IMG/VR virus record: IMGVR_UViG_3300029923_000343
Coordinates: 1 to 28,845 of that record
DNA: 28,845 nucleotides
Source of the DNA: a virus
Reading direction: 5' to 3' (one strand)
The notes beneath the pieces are model-generated. The model saw only the letters and a list, made by a program, of their open reading frames with translations, had not been told where the DNA came from and ran no database searches. Below are positions 20,960 through 28,845 of this stretch, in pieces; position 1 is the stretch's first letter, and each line of letters starts with the position of its first letter. The position numbers were made by a program, and so were the translations under genes.

Positions 20960-23617
20960 TTATTTCAAATATTTTAAGTCCATATTAACATCTAACCCGC
21001 CGGCCCAATCAAGTGTTTGACGATATAGCAAAAACTCTGAAGTATCATAAGCGATCTTATCGCCAAGCGTAACAGCTATATCACCTAAACCATCTACATT
21101 GAGATCTTTCTTGGCATTATCATAACTAGACAATACATACGCAGCGGCTTGTTGCGCTAAAGAATAATCTTGTAATAATGCCGGAGCGATCGTCTTCTTC
21201 AATGCGCCATCCTGTAAAATACCTAATTCATCTCTTGCCGTTGCCGTATAGTTAACTGCAGGCTTAAGTATTTTACCAGTAAGATTAGCGGTAGTTACAC
21301 TACCGGCATTCACTGCTGTAATAATAATAACTGCCTCATAAGAAACATAGCTAGTTAAAACAACAGTAATACCTGCATCAGCAGTAACTCCAGATAATAT
21401 AACATCTGTACATGGCGCAGATGTAAAGCTAATAGTTAAAACAGTAACTCCAGCCGGGACAGTAAGATTACTTATCTCCCCTACAGACTCATCATTACCT
21501 AATGCATAAGAAGTAGCAATTACTTCTACGTAATTCGGCAATCGTGTGTAGGCTAGATTTTCTGACTGCTCTATGATATTGGTGTCTTCCGATATTGTAA
21601 TCATAGGATAAGGAGTACTAGCAACTCGTCGCACTTGCACTATACCCTGTCGGTCACAATACACAGTAACAATCCAACAACTAACAAGACGAAGTAAGGC
21701 ATTACTGACTGTGCCTTTTTCAAACCAAGTATAAGGTAAGATAATATCATCAAGTGATATATCTACATTATATTGCTCTGCTGTTAAAACTTCGGCTAAT
21801 AGCATATTGAATAACCAATACAAAGATTTATTTACATAAAGATATGCACCAATCAAATCAGCACCTGAACACAAAGTAAGACTATCTTGTGCTGTAACGG
21901 TAGCCGTCAAAGCGTCTGAAGTATTGCTCCATTGCGTACTATAAAATACTCCCAATGAATGCCATTCTATGACATCATTTACTACGGCACCTAGCCAAGC
22001 GTGAATTCTCCTATTACGCTTTATAAGGCCGTATAACTTAGAAGAAGTATTCAATGCATTAAATACTTTATCCGTATTGTTTAATGTGGTATCCAATTCA
22101 TTGCTTGAAATAGTACCTAAGCAATTATTATCGCCTAATGCACTCGAATCGGGACCATACTCTTCTAACAATGACAAAGAAACTAATCTATCATTGTTAT
22201 AATAGGTTTCAACAACAGAAGTATAAAGCTCTAATACATGTATCAATGAATCAGCCTTATTTAGTTTGGTAATTGAGATTTGCATCTTAGCACACCCGGC
22301 GACATAATCAATTGATTTAGACCAATTCGGTAATGTATTGCCTGTAGTAACATCTACAAATAAAACACCCCCCTCAGCATCATATAAAGTAAAAGTAAAA
22401 TCTGTGGCATATAAATTATTATACGTATCACAGATCAACTTCAACTCATATATCATACGTGGGGAAAAACTCAAAGTAATGCTCTCAGCTACTGGTAAAG
22501 AGCCATCAGCATTACTAATAATATTTCCTAACCAACCGACTTCGGCTGTATCATCGACGGGGTTATAATAACCAGTTAAATCGTTATGGTTTAAGATAAA
22601 ATAATGTCCCTGTGCTACTTTTACATTGTCAAGTAACTGATTGATATTACTTACCCTATTCTCAGAACTAGCAACAATATTAATTTGGCTATCAATAAGC
22701 GGATCAGTATACGTAATCTCTACCTTACCAAATACCTGTCTATTCGGGTCAGTCATAACTGTATGTATATTATGCATACTGCTTACTTCCTCTAAGGACA
22801 GTGATAAAGAATCCATAGCAACTAATAATGCTTTAACCGTCAAAGCATCAGTAGCAGTAAGAGAAACTAGCTCTTGCCAATTTGCATTAACCGTAATGTA
22901 ACTCTGTTCCGTACCAGTAGTGTTTAAACTATCTGTGCCGTTCAGCTGAGCCCTTATTGCAATGGCATCATTTAATGTTCCACTAAATAACATTGACGAA
23001 GATAACGATGCGACTATCTTATCGTTATCCTGCAACGTTAGATTGATAGGATCCACCAATGATTTCATTTCAATAACATGCGTATCTATGATAGTATCCG
23101 CCAGAACAAGGGAACTTGTGTCCGCTCTTGTAAAGAGATGATAATCAAAGATACTTTGGATTCTCGCTACTCGATTAGCGGCGGAGATGGATAAGATTTC
23201 AATTGTCAATTTATCCGCGTCTATCGCCGTAGGTAGCGGAACCGACCAATTGAAAGAAGCTATGCTATGCGTTTGTTGATATTTTACTGTAGCACCACTA
23301 TAGAGCGTAAATTTGGCACTAGTGATATGAGCGTCATACGCATCATCTGTAACTACATGTAACTCATGGTACGTACGGGGTGCTGTTTCAGTAATAGTTA
23401 GCGTTTCCGTAGGTGATAAAGCACCTGCAGTTCCTGATAAGATATTACCCCACCATCCTATATGCACTGTGTCATCTATAGGATGATAGGTACCACCTAA
23501 ATTATTGAGGTGTAAGCTAAACCAGGAATTATCCGCTTTCTGAAAAGCAGAGAGGATAGTATTTAATTGTGTTTGAGTGGTAACTCTATTATTACTTGAA
23601 CTACTTACTGTAGCCAT
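20960..23617 (-). CDS. Large tail-tip (baseplate) protein with duplicated N-terminal domain
   Basis: 885 aa, AGAGGGG site. A domain at residues about 8-165 (starting N-N-R-V-T-T-Q-T-Q, with D-D-T-V-H-I-G-W-W-G-N-I-L) is repeated at about 318-475 (E-N-R-V-S-N-I-N-Q, D-D-T-A-E-V-G-W-L-G-N-I-I), linked by a beta/alpha segment. Residues about 480-720 resemble the hub-like part of Bacillota siphophage tail-tip proteins, with an I-x-x-W-x-x-L-G-V-F-Y strand and a Y-P-M-I-T segment. It lies between the small tail genes and the fibre, the place of a tail-associated protein. No lysin domain is visible. Confidence 0.65.
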   Translation of the reverse strand: MATVSSSSNNRVTTQTQLNTILSAFQKADNSWFSLHLNNLGGTYHPIDDTVHIGWWGNILSGTAGALSPTETLTITETAPRTYHELHVVTDDAYDAHITSAKFTLYSGATVKYQQTHSIASFNWSVPLPTAIDADKLTIEILSISAANRVARIQSIFDYHLFTRADTSSLVLADTIIDTHVIEMKSLVDPINLTLQDNDKIVASLSSSMLFSGTLNDAIAIRAQLNGTDSLNTTGTEQSYITVNANWQELVSLTATDALTVKALLVAMDSLSLSLEEVSSMHNIHTVMTDPNRQVFGKVEITYTDPLIDSQINIVASSENRVSNINQLLDNVKVAQGHYFILNHNDLTGYYNPVDDTAEVGWLGNIISNADGSLPVAESITLSFSPRMIYELKLICDTYNNLYATDFTFTLYDAEGGVLFVDVTTGNTLPNWSKSIDYVAGCAKMQISITKLNKADSLIHVLELYTSVVETYYNNDRLVSLSLLEEYGPDSSALGDNNCLGTISSNELDTTLNNTDKVFNALNTSSKLYGLIKRNRRIHAWLGAVVNDVIEWHSLGVFYSTQWSNTSDALTATVTAQDSLTLCSGADLIGAYLYVNKSLYWLFNMLLAEVLTAEQYNVDISLDDIILPYTWFEKGTVSNALLRLVSCWIVTVYCDRQGIVQVRRVASTPYPMITISEDTNIIEQSENLAYTRLPNYVEVIATSYALGNDESVGEISNLTVPAGVTVLTISFTSAPCTDVILSGVTADAGITVVLTSYVSYEAVIIITAVNAGSVTTANLTGKILKPAVNYTATARDELGILQDGALKKTIAPALLQDYSLAQQAAAYVLSSYDNAKKDLNVDGLGDIAVTLGDKIAYDTSEFLLYRQTLDWAGGLDVNMDLKYLK

Positions 23618-23635
23618 TGCTATCCCCTCTTTCTA

Positions 23636-24016
23636 TTAAGAAATCGAAATTGTAACTGTAACTGTAATAACCCATATCTGGCCACTAAGTTTTGTGCCAT
23701 TGTATTCAACTTTCCTACAAAGCATGTCACCTTCAGTAGCGGCATTAAAAATACCCCATTCCTGCCATGGAAAATTAGCTAACAGCTCTGTGAATGTTGC
23801 TTTGAGCGTAATTACGTTAGCTACAGTTAATGGATATGTGGCATCCATGCCTACGCGTAGCTTATTAGTGTCTGCCTGTAGATCCGTTTGTGCTATATCA
23901 AAAACCGTGGCGCTATCGCCAACACCAATCTGGGCATTAGCGTTATTAAGTAATGTGGTATTAACGCCCGTCATACAGGCGACTAAATAATTTTGTCCTG
24001 CAGTTGTTATAGGCAT
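23636..24016 (-). CDS. Small tail/baseplate protein
   Basis: 126 aa with a GGAGG site. It contains beta-strand rich segments (I-G-V-G-D-S-A-T-V-F, T-F-T-E-L-L-A-N-F-P-W-Q-E-W-G-I-F-N). The pattern of an E-W-G-I-F strand with an I-G-x-G-D start is seen in phage tail proteins of the tail-fibre N-terminal type, and it lies before the tail-tip gene. Starts overlap the upstream gene by ten bases. Confidence 0.6.
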   Translation of the reverse strand: MPITTAGQNYLVACMTGVNTTLLNNANAQIGVGDSATVFDIAQTDLQADTNKLRVGMDATYPLTVANVITLKATFTELLANFPWQEWGIFNAATEGDMLCRKVEYNGTKLSGQIWVITVTVTISIS

Positions 24017-24228
24017 TTTAATTCCTCCAATGTTGCTAAAAATTTATCGCTAGTAATTTCGCCATTGCGTAATTGTGTGATTAACGTTTGTGGCGCGACA
24101 ACTTCGATAATGTTGTCGTCTAATGCTTTTACTTCAAACGCGACACCTTCAGTAAAAGCATTAGAGGTAGCAAATTTCTGTAATACGCCGCGGATATGCA
24201 ATTGCACAGTTCCCATAATCTCTGTCAT
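24007..24228 (-). CDS. Small tail-region protein, function unknown
   Basis: 73 aa with AAGGAGG. Mixed composition, an N-terminal beta-strand pair (MGTVQLHIRG) and a C-terminal helix (D-K-F-L-A-T-L-E-E-L). It has no motif I recognise. It shares ten bases with the next gene, showing translational coupling, so it is a real gene. Confidence 0.6.
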   Translation of the reverse strand: MTEIMGTVQLHIRGVLQKFATSNAFTEGVAFEVKALDDNIIEVVAPQTLITQLRNGEITSDKFLATLEELKCL

Positions 24229-24240
24229 AGGATAACCTCC

Positions 24241-24594
24241 TTACTTTTCTATCAAGCTGAATGTTATGGTTTTGTAATACCAAATTGAACCAGTACGCCA
24301 TTTCTTATATTTCAATGAACCAGGATATACTACGCATGGATAAGTTATGTTACCTTCCACGTATGTGAATTTATAGAAACACTTCGGAAGATTGATAATG
24401 TTTTTAATAGTATCAAGTTCTTTTTGACTCATCACTTCGTATGAAAACGTAACTTTACGTTTAGTGGCAATATAATCCATTGTCATATCACCATTGGCTA
24501 AACGCCCATTCTTTGTAACTTTAAACCATTCGATATCAGGGGCAACATCAGGAATTTTAAAGCTTGCCCCGTCTAAAGTATAATGCTCTATCAT
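24241..24594 (-). CDS. Small tail protein (distal tail / Dit-adjacent type)
   Basis: 117 aa with a GGGGGG ribosome site. Strand-rich throughout; F-K-V-T-K-N-G-R-L-A-N-G-D-M-T-M-D-Y matches a pattern found in small siphophage tail proteins that begin with a 'xxGRxxNGDMxx' segment (DUF6711-like). It follows the tape measure, where distal-tail proteins normally lie. The assignment is by sequence feel and position, not by a domain I can prove. Confidence 0.55.
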   Translation of the reverse strand: MIEHYTLDGASFKIPDVAPDIEWFKVTKNGRLANGDMTMDYIATKRKVTFSYEVMSQKELDTIKNIINLPKCFYKFTYVEGNITYPCVVYPGSLKYKKWRTGSIWYYKTITFSLIEK

Positions 24595-24610
24595 AAAGAT
24601 GTCCCCCCTT

Positions 24611-27600
24611 TTATTGATTTAATATCCTGCCATCTTCGCTTTTACGAATAATGGTAAGTTTACGCTCTAACTTCTTTAACCCGGCATCATCTGCAATTAA
24701 AGTACCTACGATTGCATAAATAGGCTGTTGAGCACTCTCAGCACCGTAAGTAACTTCTTGTTCTTGATTACCTTGAATTTGTGCTAAACGCGTTGCAACT
24801 GCTTCGACAAATGGTGCCATAGCGGCTTCATTCTGTAATGGGATAATTGCTTCAGATTTACCCCCTTCAGCAAATGTAGCTACATGCTCTCTATTGAAGA
24901 TACCACCAGTTGCATGGCCAATTACACGTGCGCCTGAGATATCACCAACTATACCGCCATTAGCATAACCGCTAGAGAAAACAGAGGCAGCTCCGGTAGA
25001 AGTCTTAAGACCAGTTTGTTTAGAACCAGCATCGGCTAATCCACCTAAAGCATTTTTAAGATCTTTGATTCTGTCACCAATCCAACCAAACACTGTGGTA
25101 AAGCCCTTTGTTAAAGGATCCCATACATTTGTTTGGAACCAGGTGCCAATATTAACCCAAGCCCCTGTAATCGAATCTTTAGCTTCACCAAACTTAGTGC
25201 CAATCCAACTACCAATCTTTGTAGCATCTGCTGTTACTGGCGTCCATACATTAGCACCAAACCAAGCGCTTACTGTATTCCAGCCACCCTGTATATTGGC
25301 TTTAGCTTCATTAAACTTATCACCAAGATTTTGTTTAGTGTCAGCTACACCCGCTTTTAAAGGTGACCAAACGTTAGTACCAAACCAAGTAGAAAAATTA
25401 GACCAATTAGTGTTTATTCCTGCTTTAGCTTCATTGAACTTGTTACCTAAATCTGTCTTCACAGCAGTCGCCCCATTTTGTACGGGCGTCCAAACATTGG
25501 TACCAAACCAGGTGGAGAAATTACCCCAATCAGTCTGTACTCCTGTTCTAGCTGTATTGAATCCTGTCGTAACCGATTTATTCATATTAGTGGCATCATT
25601 AGACATTGGTGCCCATACATTTTTTTGGAACCAATCGGATACAGGTTGCCAATCGTTATTAATATCCGTATTTGCTTTGTCAAAAGCACCTACCGCGATA
25701 TTAATACCTGTTACACCTGCATCAGATACTGGAGTCCAAACATTTGTTTTGAACCAACTATCTACTGGTGCCCATGCGGTAGTTACATTTGTTTTTGCCG
25801 TATTAAAAGCATCACCAATAGAATTCTTTGCACTAGTAGCACCATCGGGAAGAGTTTTATTAAAGAAGGTATTTAGATTGGCACCACAATCATTAATGAA
25901 AGTACCAACACTTGCTTTAGCGCCAGCAAATCCCTTTGATATATCAGTGCCCATCTGATTGAACTTAGCTGAAATAGCTGGCCAGTTATTTTGAATCTGT
26001 GTAGCTATCCAACCTACTAGGGCACCAATAGCGGCACCTATAAGAGCACCACCTGGACCACCTACGACCATGCCAATTGCACCACCAATAAGTACCCCTA
26101 ATGGGGCGGCTATACCTGCCGTATCCCATTTACCAGTAGCAAAGCCATCAGTTACCTTACCCATAACATCGCCTACTAAAGTACCTATCGCTGCGCCTAT
26201 AGCAGCACCAGCCGGGCCGCCCATAACCATACCAATACCGGCTCCAATAAGAGTTCCTAGTGGTAAAGCTATTGCCTTTGAATCCCACTTTCCTGTCTTA
26301 AATCCGGTGATAATCTTACCGACGATATCTCCTACCAATCCACCGATAGCAGCACCAATTGCGGCGCCAGCAGGACCACCAACTACCATTCCGATAGCAG
26401 CGCCAATGCCTATACCAATTGAAGTACTTAAGCCATTATAATTCCATTTACCATTAATGAAACCATCGGCAAGCATTCCACCGATATTACCTACAAGTGC
26501 GCCAATAGCAGCACCGATAAGAGCTCCTGTTGGACCAGCTACGGCCCAACCTATTGCAAAGCCAAGACCGGCACCAATAGATGTTCCGATCATTTGAAAT
26601 GCGGATATACCTAATTGTTTCTGAATCTCAGGCCAAAACAAACCGACTATATAACCAATTAAAGCACCGACAGCAGCCCCTATTAATGGATGACCAATAG
26701 CCAAACCAATGGCACCACCTATAAGAGCGCCGATACTAGTTCCAACCCACTCTGGGGCTTGAAACGCTTGAACCAATTGTTGCCAAAATGTATTAGACCA
26801 TGTCTTTAAGTCAAATCCACCAAGTAAACTATCTGGATTAATAGCTCCCCAGTCTTTAGCAAAATCGCCCGACATTTTAAGGTCATCCAGCTGATCCTGT
26901 ACTCCAGTTAAGCCCTTAGATAATTCATCAAGTTTATCCAAACCTAATGTTGAAGCGGCATCGGTATCCTTGGTAGGATCGATACTATACACCTCATCAA
27001 AAGACTGATTAAACGTATCCTTTAACTTATTTTTAGTCTTATCGGCATTCTTACCTACATCGTCTAAATTATCCGCGATATCGGCTAAAGTACCGTTATA
27101 CTTATTTGCACTAGGTTCAGCCGCTTTAAATGTAGGTTGTAAAATCTTATTCGGATCAAAACCTATATTCAATGACGGCGAAACTGTTTTATTAGCCCCT
27201 TGCGAGAAAGCACCAAATAGCTTTGATAGTGACGCTCGAGCACGTTCAGAAGTCATTATTAAGGCCACTAATGCAGCAACGATAAGCATCAAAGCAATTG
27301 CCCATTTATTTGCGGCAAAGAAAGCAACCGAAGCTTTCATTGTGCCCCATAATAATGCGAACTGCTGTGCTAACCAAGTACATATAGCGCCTATTTTCAA
27401 AACATTCCAAAGTAGCATAAAGGATTTAGCAAGTAATAACACGATAGCATAAGCGGCCACTATACCCAATAGTTGTTTTAACCCTGGTACGTTTGCAATA
27501 ACCCAATAAGCCATTTGCGCCAGAGCATTAACAAGAATAGATATGGGAGGTAACACATAGCTTAAAACTTGCATCATAATTGTGGCCATTGAACCAAACA

Positions 27601-28845
27601 CTTCACCAGCAATTTTACCTAAGAAGCTCATGGCACTTCCCAATTGCTGTAATGCACCAACAACATTACGTATAGCCGGCATTAAAGCAGGAGGAAAAAT
27701 AGCAGACACTAAACCACCAGAACCATATGCTCTTGTGATTACGGCTAAAGCCTGAACCCTAGTAGAAATCATATTTATCCACTTGGATAACTGTTGATAA
27801 GGTACTTGGAAAGCATCATTGAAGATAATGTTTAAACTATCTTCAATAGTAGAAAAAGCACCTGGGATAGTTTGTGTAAATTCTTTAGCAGCGCCTGCGT
27901 AACGTTTCTGCATACCTTTAAGTAATGCAGTAATAGCTACATCTGCACTTATCCCTTGCTTACCTATATTACGTATCTGATTTGCCGTTAACCCCAACTG
28001 CTCTTTAAAGATTTCAAATACAGGTATACCCGCATTATACAATTGGCGCATTTCCTGCCCCATCATTGTTCCAGAAGCTTTAATCTGCCCAATAGCCAGT
28101 GTCATACGTGAAATCATATCATCGATACCACTATCGCTACTAGAAAATACTGAAGCCGTATCAGCCAATGTACGTAATGTAGGAATTACAGATTTTGCAG
28201 AGAAGCCCATCGCCATTAATTGTCTGGAAGCATTCATTGTAGCAGCGGTATCAAGAGGAGATGCCACAGCAAAATCTTGCATCGATGTAATCATAGATTT
28301 TGCATCTGTTGCACTACCAAGTAAATGCGTATAGGCTATTTGCGCTTGCGCCATGTTATTCATGAAATCGGCGGAACCACTTACTAACCCTTCTACGACA
28401 TTTAACATCTTATAAAACCCTTGCGAAATAACGATACCAGAAACTATACGCGACATATCCGTGGCTAATGATTTAGTAGCACCAGATACCTTATTAGCGG
28501 CATTAGCACTATTACCTAATTCATTTTTAAGCACCTTAGCGCTTCTACCTGCGGAATCTGTAGATGTGCCTACTGCAGCTGCCCCTGTTGCTGTTTCCTT
28601 AGCCCCTTGAGTAGCATCATCAAAACCATTTGCTAGACCACCTATTTTTGTAGCAGCGCCATCAACACTATTTGCTAAATCTGCTACTCCTGTAGTAACC
28701 CCGGAAATATCTTCTCCAATCCAAGCAGAATACTCTTGCATCTTTTCAAAGCCACTAACTGAACCTTCCATTTGAGTGGACGCGGCAAAGCTAGACATTT
28801 GACCTTGTAATGATACAATACTCTGTTGCAACTCACCTACTTGCC
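24611..28845 (-). CDS. Tape measure protein (N-terminus cut by window end)
   Basis: At least 1411 aa; the frame stays open to the last base, so the true start is outside. Residue numbers here count from the codon at 28831. In order: coiled and Ser/Ala-rich start; tape-measure N-terminal domain (about 145-340) with the A-S-P-L-D-T-A-A-T and M-G-Q-E-M-R-Q-L segments; hydrophobic helices (about 430-530); glycine-zipper repeats (about 695-945) with at least five copies of a G-A-A-I-G-A-A-I-G-x-L-V-G-like unit; seven repeats of about 40 aa (about 1010-1240), each centred on N-V-W-x-P-x; and a C-terminus with F-A-E-G-G-K-S-E-A-I-I-P-L, typical of tape measure proteins. It sets tail length and may help DNA pass the membrane. 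Confidence 0.93.
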   Translation of the reverse strand, partial: QVGELQQSIVSLQGQMSSFAASTQMEGSVSGFEKMQEYSAWIGEDISGVTTGVADLANSVDGAATKIGGLANGFDDATQGAKETATGAAAVGTSTDSAGRSAKVLKNELGNSANAANKVSGATKSLATDMSRIVSGIVISQGFYKMLNVVEGLVSGSADFMNNMAQAQIAYTHLLGSATDAKSMITSMQDFAVASPLDTAATMNASRQLMAMGFSAKSVIPTLRTLADTASVFSSSDSGIDDMISRMTLAIGQIKASGTMMGQEMRQLYNAGIPVFEIFKEQLGLTANQIRNIGKQGISADVAITALLKGMQKRYAGAAKEFTQTIPGAFSTIEDSLNIIFNDAFQVPYQQLSKWINMISTRVQALAVITRAYGSGGLVSAIFPPALMPAIRNVVGALQQLGSAMSFLGKIAGEVFGSMATIMMQVLSYVLPPISILVNALAQMAYWVIANVPGLKQLLGIVAAYAIVLLLAKSFMLLWNVLKIGAICTWLAQQFALLWGTMKASVAFFAANKWAIALMLIVAALVALIMTSERARASLSKLFGAFSQGANKTVSPSLNIGFDPNKILQPTFKAAEPSANKYNGTLADIADNLDDVGKNADKTKNKLKDTFNQSFDEVYSIDPTKDTDAASTLGLDKLDELSKGLTGVQDQLDDLKMSGDFAKDWGAINPDSLLGGFDLKTWSNTFWQQLVQAFQAPEWVGTSIGALIGGAIGLAIGHPLIGAAVGALIGYIVGLFWPEIQKQLGISAFQMIGTSIGAGLGFAIGWAVAGPTGALIGAAIGALVGNIGGMLADGFINGKWNYNGLSTSIGIGIGAAIGMVVGGPAGAAIGAAIGGLVGDIVGKIITGFKTGKWDSKAIALPLGTLIGAGIGMVMGGPAGAAIGAAIGTLVGDVMGKVTDGFATGKWDTAGIAAPLGVLIGGAIGMVVGGPGGALIGAAIGALVGWIATQIQNNWPAISAKFNQMGTDISKGFAGAKASVGTFINDCGANLNTFFNKTLPDGATSAKNSIGDAFNTAKTNVTTAWAPVDSWFKTNVWTPVSDAGVTGINIAVGAFDKANTDINNDWQPVSDWFQKNVWAPMSNDATNMNKSVTTGFNTARTGVQTDWGNFSTWFGTNVWTPVQNGATAVKTDLGNKFNEAKAGINTNWSNFSTWFGTNVWSPLKAGVADTKQNLGDKFNEAKANIQGGWNTVSAWFGANVWTPVTADATKIGSWIGTKFGEAKDSITGAWVNIGTWFQTNVWDPLTKGFTTVFGWIGDRIKDLKNALGGLADAGSKQTGLKTSTGAASVFSSGYANGGIVGDISGARVIGHATGGIFNREHVATFAEGGKSEAIIPLQNEAAMAPFVEAVATRLAQIQGNQEQEVTYGAESAQQPIYAIVGTLIADDAGLKKLERKLTIIRKSEDGRILNQ

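Noticed and set aside
25065-25958. 297-residue open frame on the + strand opposite the tape measure gene
   Set aside because: It mirrors the repetitive tape-measure coding sequence, has Pro/Ala/Val-rich low-complexity content and no ribosome site.
26070-26441. 123-residue open frame of Pro-Ile-Ala repeats on the + strand
   Set aside because: It is the antisense of the glycine-zipper repeats and a by-product of their codon pattern.
1-28845. CRISPR arrays, insertion sequences and integrase or attachment sites
   Set aside because: No regularly spaced repeats, transposase or integrase motifs are visible, and the tRNAs lie inside a phage operon and not at a boundary with host DNA.

Overview
The window is part of the genome of a tailed double-stranded DNA bacteriophage. 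A rightward block of replication, recombination and nucleotide-metabolism genes (about 1-16.7 kb) meets a leftward block of tail and lysis genes (about 16.9-28.8 kb) at two strong back-to-back terminators. Both outer ends are cut: a helicase gene enters from the left and the tape-measure gene leaves on the right. The very long tape measure and the absence of sheath or baseplate-wedge genes here suggest a siphovirus. Uniform AGGAGG-type ribosome sites, an XhlA-like protein beside a holin and a GH25 lysozyme point to a Bacillota host. A class II (B12-dependent) ribonucleotide reductase fits an anaerobe. The exact host cannot be read from the sequence.

Left block. A SNF2-type helicase C-terminus, a Cas4/RecB-like nuclease, a coiled-coil protein, a small lipoprotein, a Sak4-like RecA-fold ATPase and a DUF669-type protein form a recombination/replication group. 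Between the ATPase and the DUF669 gene lies about 1.3 kb with no credible gene. It begins with a 40-bp sequence that also occurs, base for base, before the nuclease gene and is probably a phage promoter. The rest is packed with perfect hairpins, several GNRA tetraloops, a 24-nt-arm long stem and two to three tRNAs or tRNA-like cloverleaves. I propose it encodes one or more large ornate structured RNAs of the kind known beside phage tRNAs (GOLLD or ROOL classes), or a new class.

Middle block. A MazG-nucleotide kinase fusion, a YhhQ-type queuosine-precursor transporter, QueD, QueE, FolE and QueC, then a DpdA-like transglycosylase, form a nearly contiguous module for making or importing preQ0 and inserting it into phage DNA in place of guanine. 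No amidotransferase-QueC fusion and no QueF are present, so preQ0 itself is the simplest predicted base. The same block holds a family A DNA polymerase fused to a uracil-DNA-glycosylase-like domain with altered catalytic motifs, and the class II reductase.

Right block, all on the minus strand and transcribed in the order tape measure, small tail proteins, a large tail-tip protein with a duplicated domain, a kelch-repeat fibre, two small proteins, endolysin, XhlA-like protein and holin.
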